From Ophiura sarsii (Eukaryota; Echinodermata; Ophiuroidea; Amphilepidida; Ophiuridae), in contig CM069441.1 of the NCBI GenBank assembly GCA_035610835.1, positions 103,041,606 to 103,105,605 of the forward strand: 64,000 bases of DNA, read 5' to 3'. A program made the position numbers and the translations under genes. Numbering within the stretch: the stretch's first letter is position 1; the number at the start of each line of letters is the position of its first letter. Below the pieces are notes generated by a model. The model ran no database searches and had not been told where the DNA came from. It saw only the letters and a program-made list of their open reading frames with translations. Positions 24,411 through 36,995 of the stretch are shown piece by piece.

Positions 24411-25485
24411 CAGGGTGTCTCAGAAAAAATTACAACGCACTTTTAGAGGATTGTAACTTTCTGAATTAGTGTCAGAATAGAACAACTCAAACAACAAAAT
24501 AAAGGCAAAATAGTTTGCTATACTTTAAAGAAAAACCGGATGTGATTCGGTTCAGTAATTCCAGAGAAATGAGCAATTACGTAACATTAGTCTGGGAACA
24601 CTTCCATCCAAGTTTGTTCATATTGAGTGATTCAGACAGCACATATATGAAATCAATACTTCTCTACACAATGACATGGATTAACGTGTTTTTATGGTTC
24701 TAGATTTTATTTTACACCAAATAATATGCCAGATGAGACCAAAATGTAACACAAAATATAAGATAAAAGTTGTCTAGATTATTTTCATCACATTTTATAG
24801 TTACGAACAGTAACATTTAAAATGTGTAGGATAAGTTCAATCTTTTTATAACAATTGAAAACAAAATTATATTAATTTGAGTAAATATGAACATTGTCGT
24901 TATTAAACCAAGTTCAAAGATCTAATAACATCGCGCATACAACTTATCAAGCTTCTAGTCCTCACATTTTCAACTTGAAGGCTGAAATCATGTATATTAT
25001 AAAATTATCGCCAATTTTGCGCATGATGGTCAAATTATTAGTATCGCAATTGAAAACCAAATAAATGTTGTATTGACATTAAAAGAGTATGGTCATATCT
25101 CTCTCCTTACAATGAGTTGTATTGTTTTTGGTTTTCTGGGTGTTATGAGTCTTATGATCGGTTATTCAGTATTCTTAGATCACAAATTGAACTTTTTTAT
25201 CATAGTATTAAACAGTGCTGGCTAATTGAACATTAATGAGAAAGTAACCAGCCGCGCAAGTGAAAATCTGTCAAAATATGCAAACTTGGATGGAAGTGTT
25301 CCGTGACTACTCTTACGTAATCACAGATATCACCATAATTACTTAACAAAATTAGACGCTGTTTTCTTCCCATTGTAGAAAACTAATTTGGCCTCATTTT
25401 ACCGTTTGAACTGTAAAATTCAGATACTTAATTAGGAAATTATGATCGCCTAATGGTGCGTTGTAATTTTTTTTGAGACACCCTG
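24411..25485. mobile_element. 1,075-bp mariner-like non-autonomous element
   Basis: Ends CAGGGTGTCTCAGAAAAAAT and its complement with one mismatch over about 32 bp. A further inner inverted pair (AACACTTCCATCCAAGTTTG near 24598 and its complement near 25275) shows long subterminal repeats. TA flanks both ends (24409-24410, 25486-25487), as expected of Tc1/mariner. No transposase frame. It sits in the intron upstream of the ZU5-Death exon and interrupts a minisatellite. Confidence 0.8.
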
Positions 25486-25614
25486 TAGTTTGTATAATAC
25501 TCCACTTTGTGCTCTCTCCCATTGTGTCCATTGTGACTCTCTGCTATTGTACTTTGTTTTAAGTCTTGTAAAAAGCATTACACGATCTAATGAAGTTCCC
25601 ATTTATCTCCCTAG

Positions 25615-27407
25615 ATTCATCGGACACAGATTTGATACCTGGATCAATTCCGATTTCAGAACCAGAAGCACCAGAGGAAGGCTCTTTACAAACACCACCA
25701 AAACATGTAATTTACACTCGGACACAGCACATTGACAACGATGGCGGTGAGGTAAACTTGGAAGAGTTGGATATGTCTATAAAAATTCCACAAGGGGCTT
25801 TGTCTGCCCCTGGCGTTGACATATCTGTTACTGTAGATACAAATGAACCCCATCCGCCGTTCCAAGATAGCCAACTGGTTCTCGGACCAGTTATATCTTG
25901 CGAGCCGGATGGGCAAAACTTCCATCGGCCTGTCACAATATCTGTGCCCCATTCTGGTTTAAATATCACAAAGGCATGTCTGCAGGTGTGGTGTAAGGCA
26001 AAGAGCATATCATCTTCGGTGCCACGATGGGAAATGGTGTTTGGTGGTTGCGATGATAAACAGAATGGTGACCTCCAGGTCGTAGTCGATGGAAATAAAA
26101 TAAAGATTCGGGTGCGACATTTTTCCCTCTATGACTTCCTTACAGTTCCGGTAGAAATGGTAAGGAACTGGCTTTATCCAGAACTACAGCTTGACATATT
26201 AGCATATATGTATCTTGTCACTGCTATTGCAACAAGTGACACTGTTCTATTAAGGGTATACGCCTTGAAAACCAAAGACATTGCAAACAAGGAATCAGTA
26301 ATAGAGTCAGAAAATAGAGATGATGAAAGCGGTATGTGCACCAAACCGTCATCCTTTCCAGTAAAGTCCAACGGAAACAGTCTGATGGTGTGCTCTAAGC
26401 ATATTTTTCCGGAGGAAAAATGGAACCCAGTTGGTGGTTTGATTGGGAATATTTCACATCATAATATACAGACAGGGGGAGTAGGCGCCAGATGTGAGAT
26501 TACATTCCGACAGAATGATAGAAGAGAACACGCAAATAAATTTGAAGGGGCTTTTGATCTAAAGCAAGACGGCAATCAAAATACAGTTGATGGAATTAAT
26601 TTCCTTGATATCATCGCCAAACAAGACAATGCTGAGGCAAGAAGGGTCAAACAGCAAGCGATGATTGAAAAGCAGATACAGCTACAAGATGAAGCGGTAG
26701 GGCCAGCACAGTGCCATCAGGCAAATCAGAAACCATACTATCCACAACAACGTCCTGATACTCATAGAAAGAGTGGAAGTCCATTTCATCCTCCGCATAC
26801 ATCGCCTCAGCAACAGGTAGGAACGGCATGCGCAGAAATTGATCCAGGACAGTTGCAGCAGTCATCCGCTTATCTTCAGCAAACACAGCTTGAGCAGTTA
26901 GGAGCTGTACTTGATGATAGAAGCATCGGGAGTACAAGTGGTCAATCTTCGCAAGGACAGTTCCATCAGAAATTATCATGTGGTCCCGCAAGCGGTGCTA
27001 TCTCACGTACACGTAGGCCTACTTCAGGTAAACGCGATACAAAATTGCAAACAGAAATACCGTTGTTATCACCTTGCAAATTAGTCGTAGTCGAGGACAG
27101 CACTACAACTACAACAACCTCGCTGACCAAATCACAAAGTGATTGGGGTCCATTCCTCAAACGAGTAGCTAGAGATATTCGACCAAGATGGCAAGAAATT
27201 GCAGCATTGCTTAACTTCACACCTGAAGAATGCCAGGCATACATCAGCTCCAATACGCCAGAGTGGTGGGCAGCATACAAAATGTTGCAAGCATGGAGAC
27301 TTAAATTACCCGAATGTGAAACTGAACAATTGCGAAATATACTAGCGGATGCCATTCGTCCCTTTGATGAGAGTTTGGCTAACAGGATTGCAGTGCAGAC
27401 ACTATAA
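25615..27407 (+). CDS. ZU5-UPA-Death terminal exon
   Basis: After the acceptor ATTTATCTCCCTAG this large exon encodes about 597 residues to TAA at 27405. Numbering here counts from the in-frame Met codon at 25590, which lies in the intron. Order: an acidic linker; a ZU5 domain at about 49-186 (DGGEVNLEELDMSIKIPQGA through VRHFSLYDF); a UPA-like segment at about 195-345 (VLLRVYALKTKD, ARCEITFRQND); a Gln/Pro/Ser-rich low-complexity linker at about 350-510; and a C-terminal Death domain at about 516-600 (DWGPFLKRVARDIRPRWQEI, ending LANRIAVQTL). ZU5-UPA-Death is the shared core of UNC5, PIDD and ankyrins, acting in receptor or cytosolic death signalling through Death-domain contacts. Here no transmembrane segment is seen and ankyrin repeats precede it, so a cytosolic adaptor is likelier than an UNC5-type receptor. 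The HFS that PIDD autocleaves at is present as RHFSLYDF, but cleavage is not claimed. Confidence 0.9.
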
Positions 27408-29925
27408 TGAGCCCTTGCGATAAGTGACCGTATACAGTAGAATCAGTTTGATATCATAATGACAAGAACAGTAAAAAGTCCGGGGTTTTGTTAAAATTGC
27501 GAACGGTGCCAGCACGGTGCAATTCCCCTTCCATGTTGCAACATGGTCCTAATTTTGGAAAATTACGTCCAAGTTTGACAAAAATATCTAACCCCCTAAA
27601 CATATCCTTGTTAATGCCATCAGGACTACAAGAAGATTCTTTGTGCAATCCAGCAATATAGTTAGCATCACTTTATTGTCCACCGGGCTTTTCCCAAGAA
27701 CAAACTGTGCCAAAAATCTGCTGAATTAACAGTCAAAGGTGATCTCTATGAGTGGCCATAGTATAAACAAATACGTGTATGGTTGTCATCTAAGGTTACA
27801 CGTAGTTCGCGTACGGTAACACGTAGTTCGTGTAGTTGAACGTGTACGGTTAGACGTCCGAGATGTATCTTAGATGTCTAAGATCACATTATCGCTTTAT
27901 TCCGTTAACAATTGAGACCCTTTGGATTTAATATTTGCAAACAAGTACTAAGCAAAAAAACCAAGGGAGTAGAGGGTGGTGGAGGATCAGAAAAAAGGAC
28001 GGACACAACCATATTGAATATCCTACAAGTTTATTCTTATTACTGAATGAACCCTATTTGCATTTTCTCATCTTCGACGTGTATGTAGCCTTGATTCATG
28101 GCGCACTTGCTGGATGTCACTTTATGTATAAAATCACATTATAATAATATTAGCAGTGTAGAACGCCCAACCACACATATCTCTAACTCTCTATCAGCCT
28201 CATATCCACCTGTTCAACTTGCCAAGAGGATTTTATTTTTTCCGCAAAATAAACCAACAGTTGTTACAATGGAAGTAGGATACAACCAGTGGCATAAGGA
28301 ACATATAGTTTTGACCGGAAATTAAATCTACCATATTATAGACTCCGTGATTAATTATTAAAGTGAAGCCATGGGCTCAAACTCCGTATCTGCGTATACA
28401 AATCAGATAAGTCCCAAAACAGCGCCTCTTTAACAGGAATCGAGTTAAGGTTATTTCAACCATAAACGAATAAATATTTTAGCTATAATTTGTGTTACAT
28501 TCTAAAACACCATTTTACAAAGTTGCTTAGTAAACTGTAAGTAACTATTATTTTATTTTTAATTTGATATCATTTATTTATTCATCAATCACGATTGTCG
28601 ATAAAGAATCGGAAGAATTATGTACATTTGAATCATACGCATTTACATGCAGTTCTAAGTTTCGATTCTAATTGCCCTTGTTATCTCAGTTGGCTGAGCG
28701 CCCGTCTAGAGTTCGAGAAGTCCCGGTTTCACATTTCAGCCGGGTAAATACATTGTCATTTTTCGACAGCCATGAGGAAAATATTAATTATTATCAAGGT
28801 CACCAGTGCTTGGTTTCACTGTAGCATTCTTCTGTAAAAGCATTTCTCCAGTATTTGGCTTTTAATCTCTTTGTTTTAAAACGTTCCATACAAAATGGCC
28901 ATTCGGGTATCTGAAAGAAGCAAATGAGTGTATATTAAACTTCATATGAAATGAAAAGCCTGGTAGATAAAGCGTGGTCAAATGGTCAGGTCTACATGTT
29001 ATCTCACATTTGATTGCTTTGGAGATCGATTGGTATAAGACGAATAGAATATTATGGTAGTATTATGGCAATCAAAGTAAACTCGTCATGTATTGGCAAA
29101 TGTGGTACTACATCAAGTCTTTCAAACCTATTGTATTTGATTTATTTTGATAATTAAAAGGGTTGCAAGTATAAGTGTTATGAAACTTTGTTAAAAATAA
29201 TTTAAAACATCATATAATATTCCAATAAGATGGCAAAACAAACTTGGAGTCACAATAAGCAAAACAGATTGGCAAACTATATGTTACTTGATAATGAGCA
29301 TTACAAAACATATCAGTACTCCATTGGTTTCAATTTAGAATTATAAACAACATAGGCACGAATAGTTTGCTGTATTTAATGAAAATAAAAGAGAATAATG
29401 AGTGCAATTTGTGCAAAACAATCCAGAACATAATAGCAAATGTACTAGCTGTTTAATATATGGATTTATCGTGGCATAAAGAAAAGCCATCAATGATTAT
29501 CATGATACGCAGTATGATAAACTATGGGCGACTTGGACTCATATTAATTAGTCAATATTGTACTTTTAAAATTTGATTATGTATCATGGATTGTATAATA
29601 TACAACCTATAATAAGTACTGCTAACAATTTATGTAAACGTATATCTTAAATAATGTTATGAACAAAAGATCATTTTATATCAATGTTGTATTTTATTAT
29701 GCATATAATTGTTGTGCGAATATCTAATGTCAACGTATCCTGTATTTCTCATGCATTTTTGTAATCATGTCTATGTATATATTGTGAGGTGGTGTATACT
29801 TGGAGATGAGGTAAATAAAGATTTATATAAACGTATATTTTGTATAAAATATATTTACAAACTACATAAAGCAATATCCTAAAATTAATAATGTCTTGAA
29901 CAAAATATTATTTTATATCAACTAA
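27408..29925. other. 3' flank of the Death-domain gene
   Basis: 2.5 kb without exons. It probably includes the 3' UTR, but the transcript end is not defined; an AATAAA lies at about 29813. A short imperfect tandem of CACGTAGTTCG with CGTACGGT is at 27795-27855. AACGTATAT...TTTTATATCAA-type sequence recurs at about 29636-29690 and 29830-29920, just before the satellite. Confidence 0.45.
28676..28745 (+). tRNA. tRNA-like remnant (possible SINE)
   Basis: TATCTCAGTTGGCTGAGCGC is a good box A with a CTC/GAG D-stem. About 30 nt on, GTCCCGGTTTCACATTTC resembles a decayed box B, followed by CAGCCGGGTAAATA. The 3' half cannot form a normal T-arm, so this is a pseudo-tRNA or SINE head rather than a working tRNA. 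Confidence 0.35.
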
Positions 29926-32900
29926 GTGCGATAAATGGTCAAAAGTGCGGGTTATTTTACGGATATATTAGTTTTTGAAGAAATGAAAATACTATAAAAA
30001 TGTTGAAAATAAATAGTGCGATAAATGGTCAAAAGTGCGGGTTATTTTACAGACATATTCGTTTTTGAAGAAATGAAAAAAATATAAAAATGTTGAAAAT
30101 AATTAGTGCGATAAATGGTAAAAAGTGCGGGGTTTGAGAGAAGGTGGTGGTTTTTTTTTCTTGGTCAATGAAAAGTGCGAAAACTAGTAAAAAGTGCGGG
30201 TTATTTTACGGATATATTAGTTTTTGAAGAAATGAAAAAAATATTAAAATAATTGAAAATAATTAGTGCGATAAATGGTAAACAAGTGCGGGGTTTGAGA
30301 GAAGGTGTTTTTTTCTTCTTTCTTGGTCAATGAAAAGTGCGAAAACTAGTAAAAAGTGCGGGTTATTTTACGGATATATTAGTTTTTGAAGAAATGAAAA
30401 TACTATAAAAATGTTGAAAATAAATAGTGCGATAAATGGTAAAAAGTGCGGGTTATTTTACAGACATATTCGTTTTTGAAGAAATGAAAAAAATATAAAA
30501 ATGTTGAAAATAATTAGTGCGATAAATGGTAAATAGTGCGGGGTTTGAGAGAAGGTGTTTGTTTTCTTTCTTGGTCAATGTAAAGTGCGAAAACTAGTAA
30601 AAAGTGCGGGTTATTTTACGGATATATTAGTTTTTGAAGAAATGAAAATACTATAAAAATGTTGAAAAATAAATAGTGCGATAAATGGTGAAAAGTGCGG
30701 GGTTTGAGAGAAGGTGTGATATTCGTTTTTCTTGGTCAATTAATAGTGCGGAAACTAGTGAAAAGTGCGGGTTATTTTACAGAAATGTTGGTTTTTGAAG
30801 AAATGGAAATTAAAATAGAATAATGAATATAAACAGTGCGATAAATGGTCAAAAGTGCGGGTTATTTTACGGATATATTAGTTTTTGAAGAAATGAAAAT
30901 ACTATAAAAATGTTGAAAATAAAATTGCGATAAATGGTAAAAAGTGCGGGGTTTGAGAGAAGGTGGTTTTTTTCTTTCTTGGTCAATGAAAAGTGCGAAA
31001 ACTAGTAAAAAGTGCGGGTTATTTTACGGATATATTAGTTTTTGAAGAAATGAAAATACTATAAAAATGTTGAAAAATAAATAGTGCGATAAATGGTCAA
31101 AAGTGCGGGTTATTTTACGGATATATTAGTTTTTGAAGAAATGAAAATAATATACAAATGTTGACAATAAATAGTGCGATAAATGGTGAAAAGTGCGGGG
31201 TTTGAGAGAAGGTGTGATATTCGTTTTTCTTGGTCAATGAAAAGTGCGAAAACTAGGAAAAAGTTCGGGTTATTTTACGGATATATTAGTTTTTGAAGAA
31301 ATGAAAATACAATAAAAATGTTGAAAATAAATAGTGCGATAAATGGTAAAAAGTGCGGGTTATTTTACAGATATATTCGTTTTTGAAGAAATGAAAATAA
31401 TATAAAAATGTTGAAAAAAAATAGTGCGATAAATGGTAAAAAGTGCGGGTTATTTTACAGACATATTCGTTTTTGAAGAAATGAAAAAAATATAAAAATG
31501 TTGAAAATAATTAGTGCGATAAATGGTAAAAAGTGCGGGGTTTGAGAGAAGGTGTTTTTTCTTTCTTGGTCAATGAAAAGTGCGATAACTAGTAAAAAGT
31601 GCGGGTTATTTTACGGATATATTAGTTTTTGAAGAAATGAAAATACAATAAAAATGTTGAAAATAAATAGTGCGATAAATGGTAAAAAGTGCGGGTTATT
31701 TTACAGATATATTCGTTTTTGAAGAAATGAAAATAATATAAAAATGTTGAAAATAATTAGTGCGATAAATGGTAAAAAGTGCGGGGTTTGAGAGAAGGTG
31801 TTTTTCTTTCTTGGTCAATGAAAAGTGCGATAACTAGTAAAAAGTGCGGGTTATTTTACGGATATATTAGTTTTTGAAGAAATGAAAATACAATAAAAAT
31901 GTTGAAAATAAATAGTGCGATAAATGGTCAAAAGTGCGGGTTATTTTACAGACATATTCGTTTTTGAAGAAATGAAAAAAATATAAAAATGTTGAAAATA
32001 ATTAGTGCGATAAATGGTAAAAAGTGCGGGGTTTGAGAGAAGGTGTTTTTCTTTCTTGGTCAATGAAAAGTGCGATAACTAGTAAAAAGTGCGGGTTATT
32101 TTACGGATATATTAGTTTTTGAAGAAATGAAAATACAATAAAAATGTTGAAAATAAATAGTGCGATAAATGGTCAAAAGTGCGGGTTATTTTACGGATAT
32201 ATTAGTTTTTGAAGAAATGAAAATACTATAAAAATGTTGAAAATAAATAGTGCGATAAATGGTAAAAAGTGCGGGTTATTTTACAGACATATTCGTTTTT
32301 GAAGAAATTAAAAAAATATAAAAATGTTGAAAATAATTAGTGCGATAAATGGTAAAAAGTGCGGGGTTTGAGAGAAGGTGTTTTTTTTCTTTCTTGGTCA
32401 ATGAAAAGTGCGAAAACTAGTAAAATGTGCGGGTTATTTTACGGATATATTAGTTTTTGAAGAAATGAAAATACTATAAAAATGTTGAAAATAAATAGTG
32501 CGATAAATGGTAAAAAGTGCGGGTTATTATACAGACATATTCTTTTTTGAAGAAATGAAGAAGAAAAAATTAAAATGTTGAAAATAATTAGTGCGATAAA
32601 TGGTAAAAAGTGCGGGGTTTGAGAGAAGGTGTTTTTTTTCTTTCTTGGTCAATGAAAAGTGCGAAAACTAGTAAAAAGTGCGGGTTATTTTACGGATATA
32701 TTAGTTTTTGAAGAAATGAAAATACAATAAAAATGTTGAAAATAAATAGTGCGATAAATGGTCAAAAGTGCGGGTTATTTTACGGATATATTAGTTTTTG
32801 AAGAAATGAATATAATATAAAAATGTTGACAATAAATAGTGCGGTAAATGGTGAAAAGTGCGGGGTTTGAGAGAAGGTGTGATATTCGTTTTTCTTGGTC

Positions 32901-35900
32901 AATTAATAGTGCGGAAACTACTGAAAAGTGCGGGTTATTTTACAGAAATGTTGGTTTTTGAAGAAATGGAAATTAAAATAGAATAATGAATATAAATAGT
33001 GCGATAAATGGTAAAAAGTGCGGGTTATTTTACGGATATATTAGTTTTTGAAGAAATGAAAATACTATAAAAATGTTGAAAATAAATAGTGCGATAAATG
33101 GTCAAAAGTGCGGGTTATTTTACGGATATATTCGTTTTTTAAGAAATGAAAAAATATAAAAATGTTGAAAATAATTAGTGCGACAAATGGTAAAAAGTGC
33201 GGGGTTTGAGAGAAGGTGTTTTTTTTCTTCTTGGTCAATGAAAAGTGCGAAAACTAGTAAAAAGTGCGGGTTATTTTACGGATATATTAGTTTTTGAAGA
33301 AATGAAAATACTATAAAAATGTTGAAAAATAAATAGTGCGATAAATGGTCAAAAGTGCGGGGTTTTGAGAGAAGGTGTGATATTCGTTTTTCTTGGTCAA
33401 TTAATAGTGCGGAAACTAGTGAAAAGTGCGGGTTATTTTACAGTAATGTTGTTTTTTGAGAAATGGAAATTAAAATAGAATAATGAATATAAATAGTGCG
33501 ATAAATGGTCAAAAGTGCGGGTTATTTTACGGATATATTAGTTTTTGAAGAAATGAAAATACTATAAAAATGTTGAAAATAAATAGTGCGATAAATGGTC
33601 AAAAGTGCGGGTTAATTTACAGACATATTCGTTTTTGAAGAAATGAAAAAGAAAAAAAGAAATTTGAAAATAATTAGTGCGATAAATGGTAAAAAGTGCG
33701 GGGTTTGAGAGAAGGTGGTTTTTTTTCTTTCTTGGTCAATGAAAAGTGCGAAAACTAGTAAAAAGTGCGGGTTATTTTACGGATATATTAGTTTTTGAAG
33801 AAATGAAAATGTTGAAAATAAATATTGCGATAAATGGTCAAAAGTGCGGGTTATTTTACAGACATATTCGTTTTTGAAGAAATGAAAAAAATTGAAAAAA
33901 AATTGAAAATAATTAGTGCGATAAATGGTAAACAAGTGCGGGGTTAAGGTGTGTTTTTTTCTTGGTCAATGAAAAGTGCGAAAACTAGTAAAAAGTGCAG
34001 GTTATTTGACGGATATATTAGTTTTTGAAGAAATGAAAATACTATAAAAATGTTGAAAATAAATAGTGCGATAAATGGTAAAAAGTGCGGATTATTTTAC
34101 AGACATTCGTTTTTGAAGAAATGAAAAAAATATAAAAATGTTGAAAATAATTAGTGCGATAAATGGTAAAAAGTGCGGGGTTTGAGAAAAGGTGTTTCTT
34201 TTCTTTCTTGGTCAATGAAAAGTGCGAAAACTAGTAAAAAGTGCGGGTTATTTTACGGATATATTAGTTTTTGAAAAAATATAAAAATTTTACAGACATA
34301 TTCGTTGCTGAAAATTCTGCGAGCTTATGGAATACCAAAACAAGTCGTTGAAGCAATCGGAGGAATGTACGAGAATACCATGGCTAAGGTAATATCACCT
34401 GATGGAGAGACTGCACAGTTTGAAATATTGGCTGGAGTTCTACAGGGAGACACACTTGCCCCATATCTGTTTGTGATTGTGCTGGACTTTGCCCTGAGGA
34501 TAGCCATAGTGGGGAGAGAAGAAGAGCTTGGTTTTCATCTTGACAGGCGTAGAAGTAGGCGGATCGGGCCAGAGGTGGTGCACCGGTGACAGACTTTGAC
34601 TTCGCCGATGACATTGCATTGTTGTCAGAGAAATTTCATCAAGCACAAGATCTGCTGAAAAGAGTTGAGACATCAGTAGCAAAGGTCGGTCTCAAAATGA
34701 ATGCTAAGAAGACCAAGTTTATGTCATATAACCAGAGCCAGAATGGATCCATACAGACAAATGATGGCAACAAGCTGGAGGAAGTTCAAGATTTTAAATA
34801 TCTTGGTGCCTGGATGGAGAGTACGGTAAAAGACATTAAGCAACGCAAAGCAGCAGCATGGAGAGCGTGCGGCAAAATGAACAAAATATGGAAGTCAACT
34901 CTATCTCGGAAGTTCAAACTTCGCCTGTTTGCCTCAACGGTGGAGTCAGTTCTGCTATATGGATGCGAAGCTTGGACCATTACCCCCAAGCTACAGAAAG
35001 AGCTAGATGGCTGCTACACCAGAATGCTGCGAGTAGTACTCAATGTAAACTGGAAACAACATATACCAAACACCCAACTGTATGGTGACCTCCCCAAAAT
35101 AAGCCAGAAGATCCGGAAGAGAAGAACAAGGTTTGCTGGCCACTGTTACAGAAGTGAGGAGCCAGTATCCAAACTGGTGCACTGGATCCCCAAACATGGC
35201 AAAAGAAAGCCGGGACGACCTGCCCTGACATTTATCGATCTACTCAAGCAAGATACTGGACTGGAGACGAGTGACATAAAGACAGCAATGAACGACAGAA
35301 GAGTGTGGAGAAACATCGTAGATCGGGGACACGACCCGAATTAAGCAAGTAAGCATTCGTTTTTGAAGAAATGAAAAAAATATAAAAATTTTGAAAATAA
35401 TTAGTGCGATAAATGGTAAAAAGTGCGGGGTTTGAGAGAAGGTGGTTTTTTTTCTTTCTTGGTCAATGAAAAGTGCGAAAACTAGTAAAAAGTGCGGGTT
35501 ATTTTACGGATATATTAGTTTTTGAAGAAATGAAAATATTGAAAATAAATATTGCGATAAATGGTCAAAAGTGCGGGTTATTTTACAGACATATTCGTTT
35601 TTGAAGAAATTTAAAAAAAAATTAAAAAAATTGAAAATAATTAATGCGATAAATGGTAAACAAGTGCGGGGTTTGAGAGAAGGTGTGTTTTTTCTTGGTC
35701 AATGAAAAGTGCGAAAACTAGTAAAAAGTGCGGGTTATTTTACGGATATATTAGTTTTTGAAGAAATGAAAATACTATAACAATGTTGAAAATAAATAGT
35801 GCGATAAATGGTCAAAGTGCGGGTTATTTTACGGATATATTAGTTTTTGAAGAAATGAAAATAATATAAAAATGTTGACAATAAATAGTGCGTTAAATGG

Positions 35901-36600
35901 TGAAAAGTGCGGGGTTTGAGAGGTGTGTTTTTTCTTGGTCAATGAAAAGTGCGAAACTAGTGAAAAGTGCGGGTTATTTTACAGAAATGTTGGTTTTTGA
36001 AGAAATTGAAATTGAATAAGAATAATGAATATAGATAGTGCGTAAAATGGTAAAAGATTCAGAGTTCAAGTAAATTATGTTAAATTTTCTCGGCCAAAAT
36101 GCGGAATCTGGTCGAAAATGCGGGTTATTTTACGGAGATATTCGTTTTTGAAGAAATGAAAATGAATTAAGAATGATGAAATTCAGCAGTGTGTAAACTG
36201 GTAAAAAGTGCGTGGTTTCAATAAAGGGGTGTTACTTTTTTCTAACTGGTCAGTGCAAAGTGCGAAAACTGGTCAAAAGTGCGGGTTATTTTACGGATAT
36301 ATTAGTTTCTAAAGAAATGAAATAATATAAAAATGTTGAAAATAAATAGTGCGATAAATGGTCAATAATGCGTGGTTTAAAGGAAGGTTTTCTTCTTCTT
36401 GGTCAATGAAAAATGCGGGAAATAATCAAAAATGATTATTATTTTACAGAAATATTTGTGTGTTTTCTTTTTTAAGAAATGAAAATAAAATAAAAGCGTT
36501 GAAAATAAATAGTGCGATAAATGGTCAATAATGCGTGGTTATTTTTTGTGTGTTTTTTGTTTTGAAGAAATGAAAAGAAAATAAAAGCGAAAAGTGTGGA
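29926..36600 (+). repeat. Satellite array, right arm
   Basis: Same satellite as 17390-20580, in inverted orientation. A short unit of 90 bp runs from GTGCGATAAATGGTCAAAAG through TTATTTTACGGATATATTAG to TGTTGAAAATAAATA. A long unit of about 158 bp has an extra block of GGGGTTTGAGAGAAGGTG, a T/C-rich tract and TTGGTCAATGAAAAGTGCG. Spacing between successive GGGGTTTGAGAG blocks clusters near 158, 248 and 338 bp, that is 158 plus multiples of 90. Interrupted by a LINE at 34307-35354. From about 36050 the units diverge to a subtype also found at the outer edge of the left arm. No open frame has meaning here. Confidence 0.95.
34307..35354 (+). pseudogene. 5'-truncated LINE, family B, inserted in satellite
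   Basis: A 1,048-bp insertion flanked by the 7-bp duplication ATTCGTT (34300-34306, 35355-35361). Frame 1 (34305-34589) carries reverse transcriptase motifs GVLQGDTLAPYLFVIVLDFA. A frameshift near 34583 moves the FADDIALL catalytic box into a second frame (34586-35344), which continues through the thumb region (YGCEAWTI, RRTRFAGHCYRSEE, KHGKRKPGRP) to a normal-looking stop. The 3' end is TTAAGCAAGTAAGC, a short AAGC-type tail like that of the copy at 56.0 kb. ORF1, endonuclease and the 5' part of the RT are absent. Dead on arrival by 5' truncation, and frameshifted. Confidence 0.9.
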
Positions 36601-36735
36601 GTCCCTAATCTGGACATGACCATTATTTATACTTTCATTGCATATTTTATAATCCTCCTACTTTTGTCACTGCTATGGAAATATCTGCATTTGGGATACA
36701 ATTACTGTGGATCAAATTTTTTGAATGCTTTAGGT
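36601..36735. other. Satellite flank
   Basis: Short AT-rich sequence after the array. A frame of 114 codons runs 36616-36960 into the SINE-like body, so it is not considered coding. Confidence 0.4.
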
Positions 36736-36739
36736 TCTA

Positions 36740-36995
36740 GATGGGTTGTTGCGCACGCGGCTATGGAAAAATTCCCTGTCCTAAATCATGACAGGTATCG
36801 ACGATTCCGGTCACGAAAAATCATTGTGGCAAGACTCCTGGTCACATGCGGGTATCGTAAGAACACACCGGCAACACGAAAAACAACCCGTCGGGATCCG
36901 CAGTCGCCACCCGTGCTTGTTGAAAAGCCTTACATTTCTATAATTTTAAATTGTAATTAATTCAAATGTCATTTTCCAGAGGGAAAAAAGCATTT
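36740..36995 (-). repeat. SINE-like body, second copy
   Basis: Shares GTATCGTAAGAACACACCGG and flanking blocks with 3470-3670, including the CAGAGGGAAAAA tract at the far end. The tRNA-like head present in the first copy is not found here, so it is headless or truncated. Confidence 0.55.

Noticed and set aside
29926..36050. CRISPR-like regular repeat array
   Set aside because: The 90-bp and 158-bp monomers have no conserved short repeat with unique spacers, and the genome is clearly eukaryotic with spliced exons.
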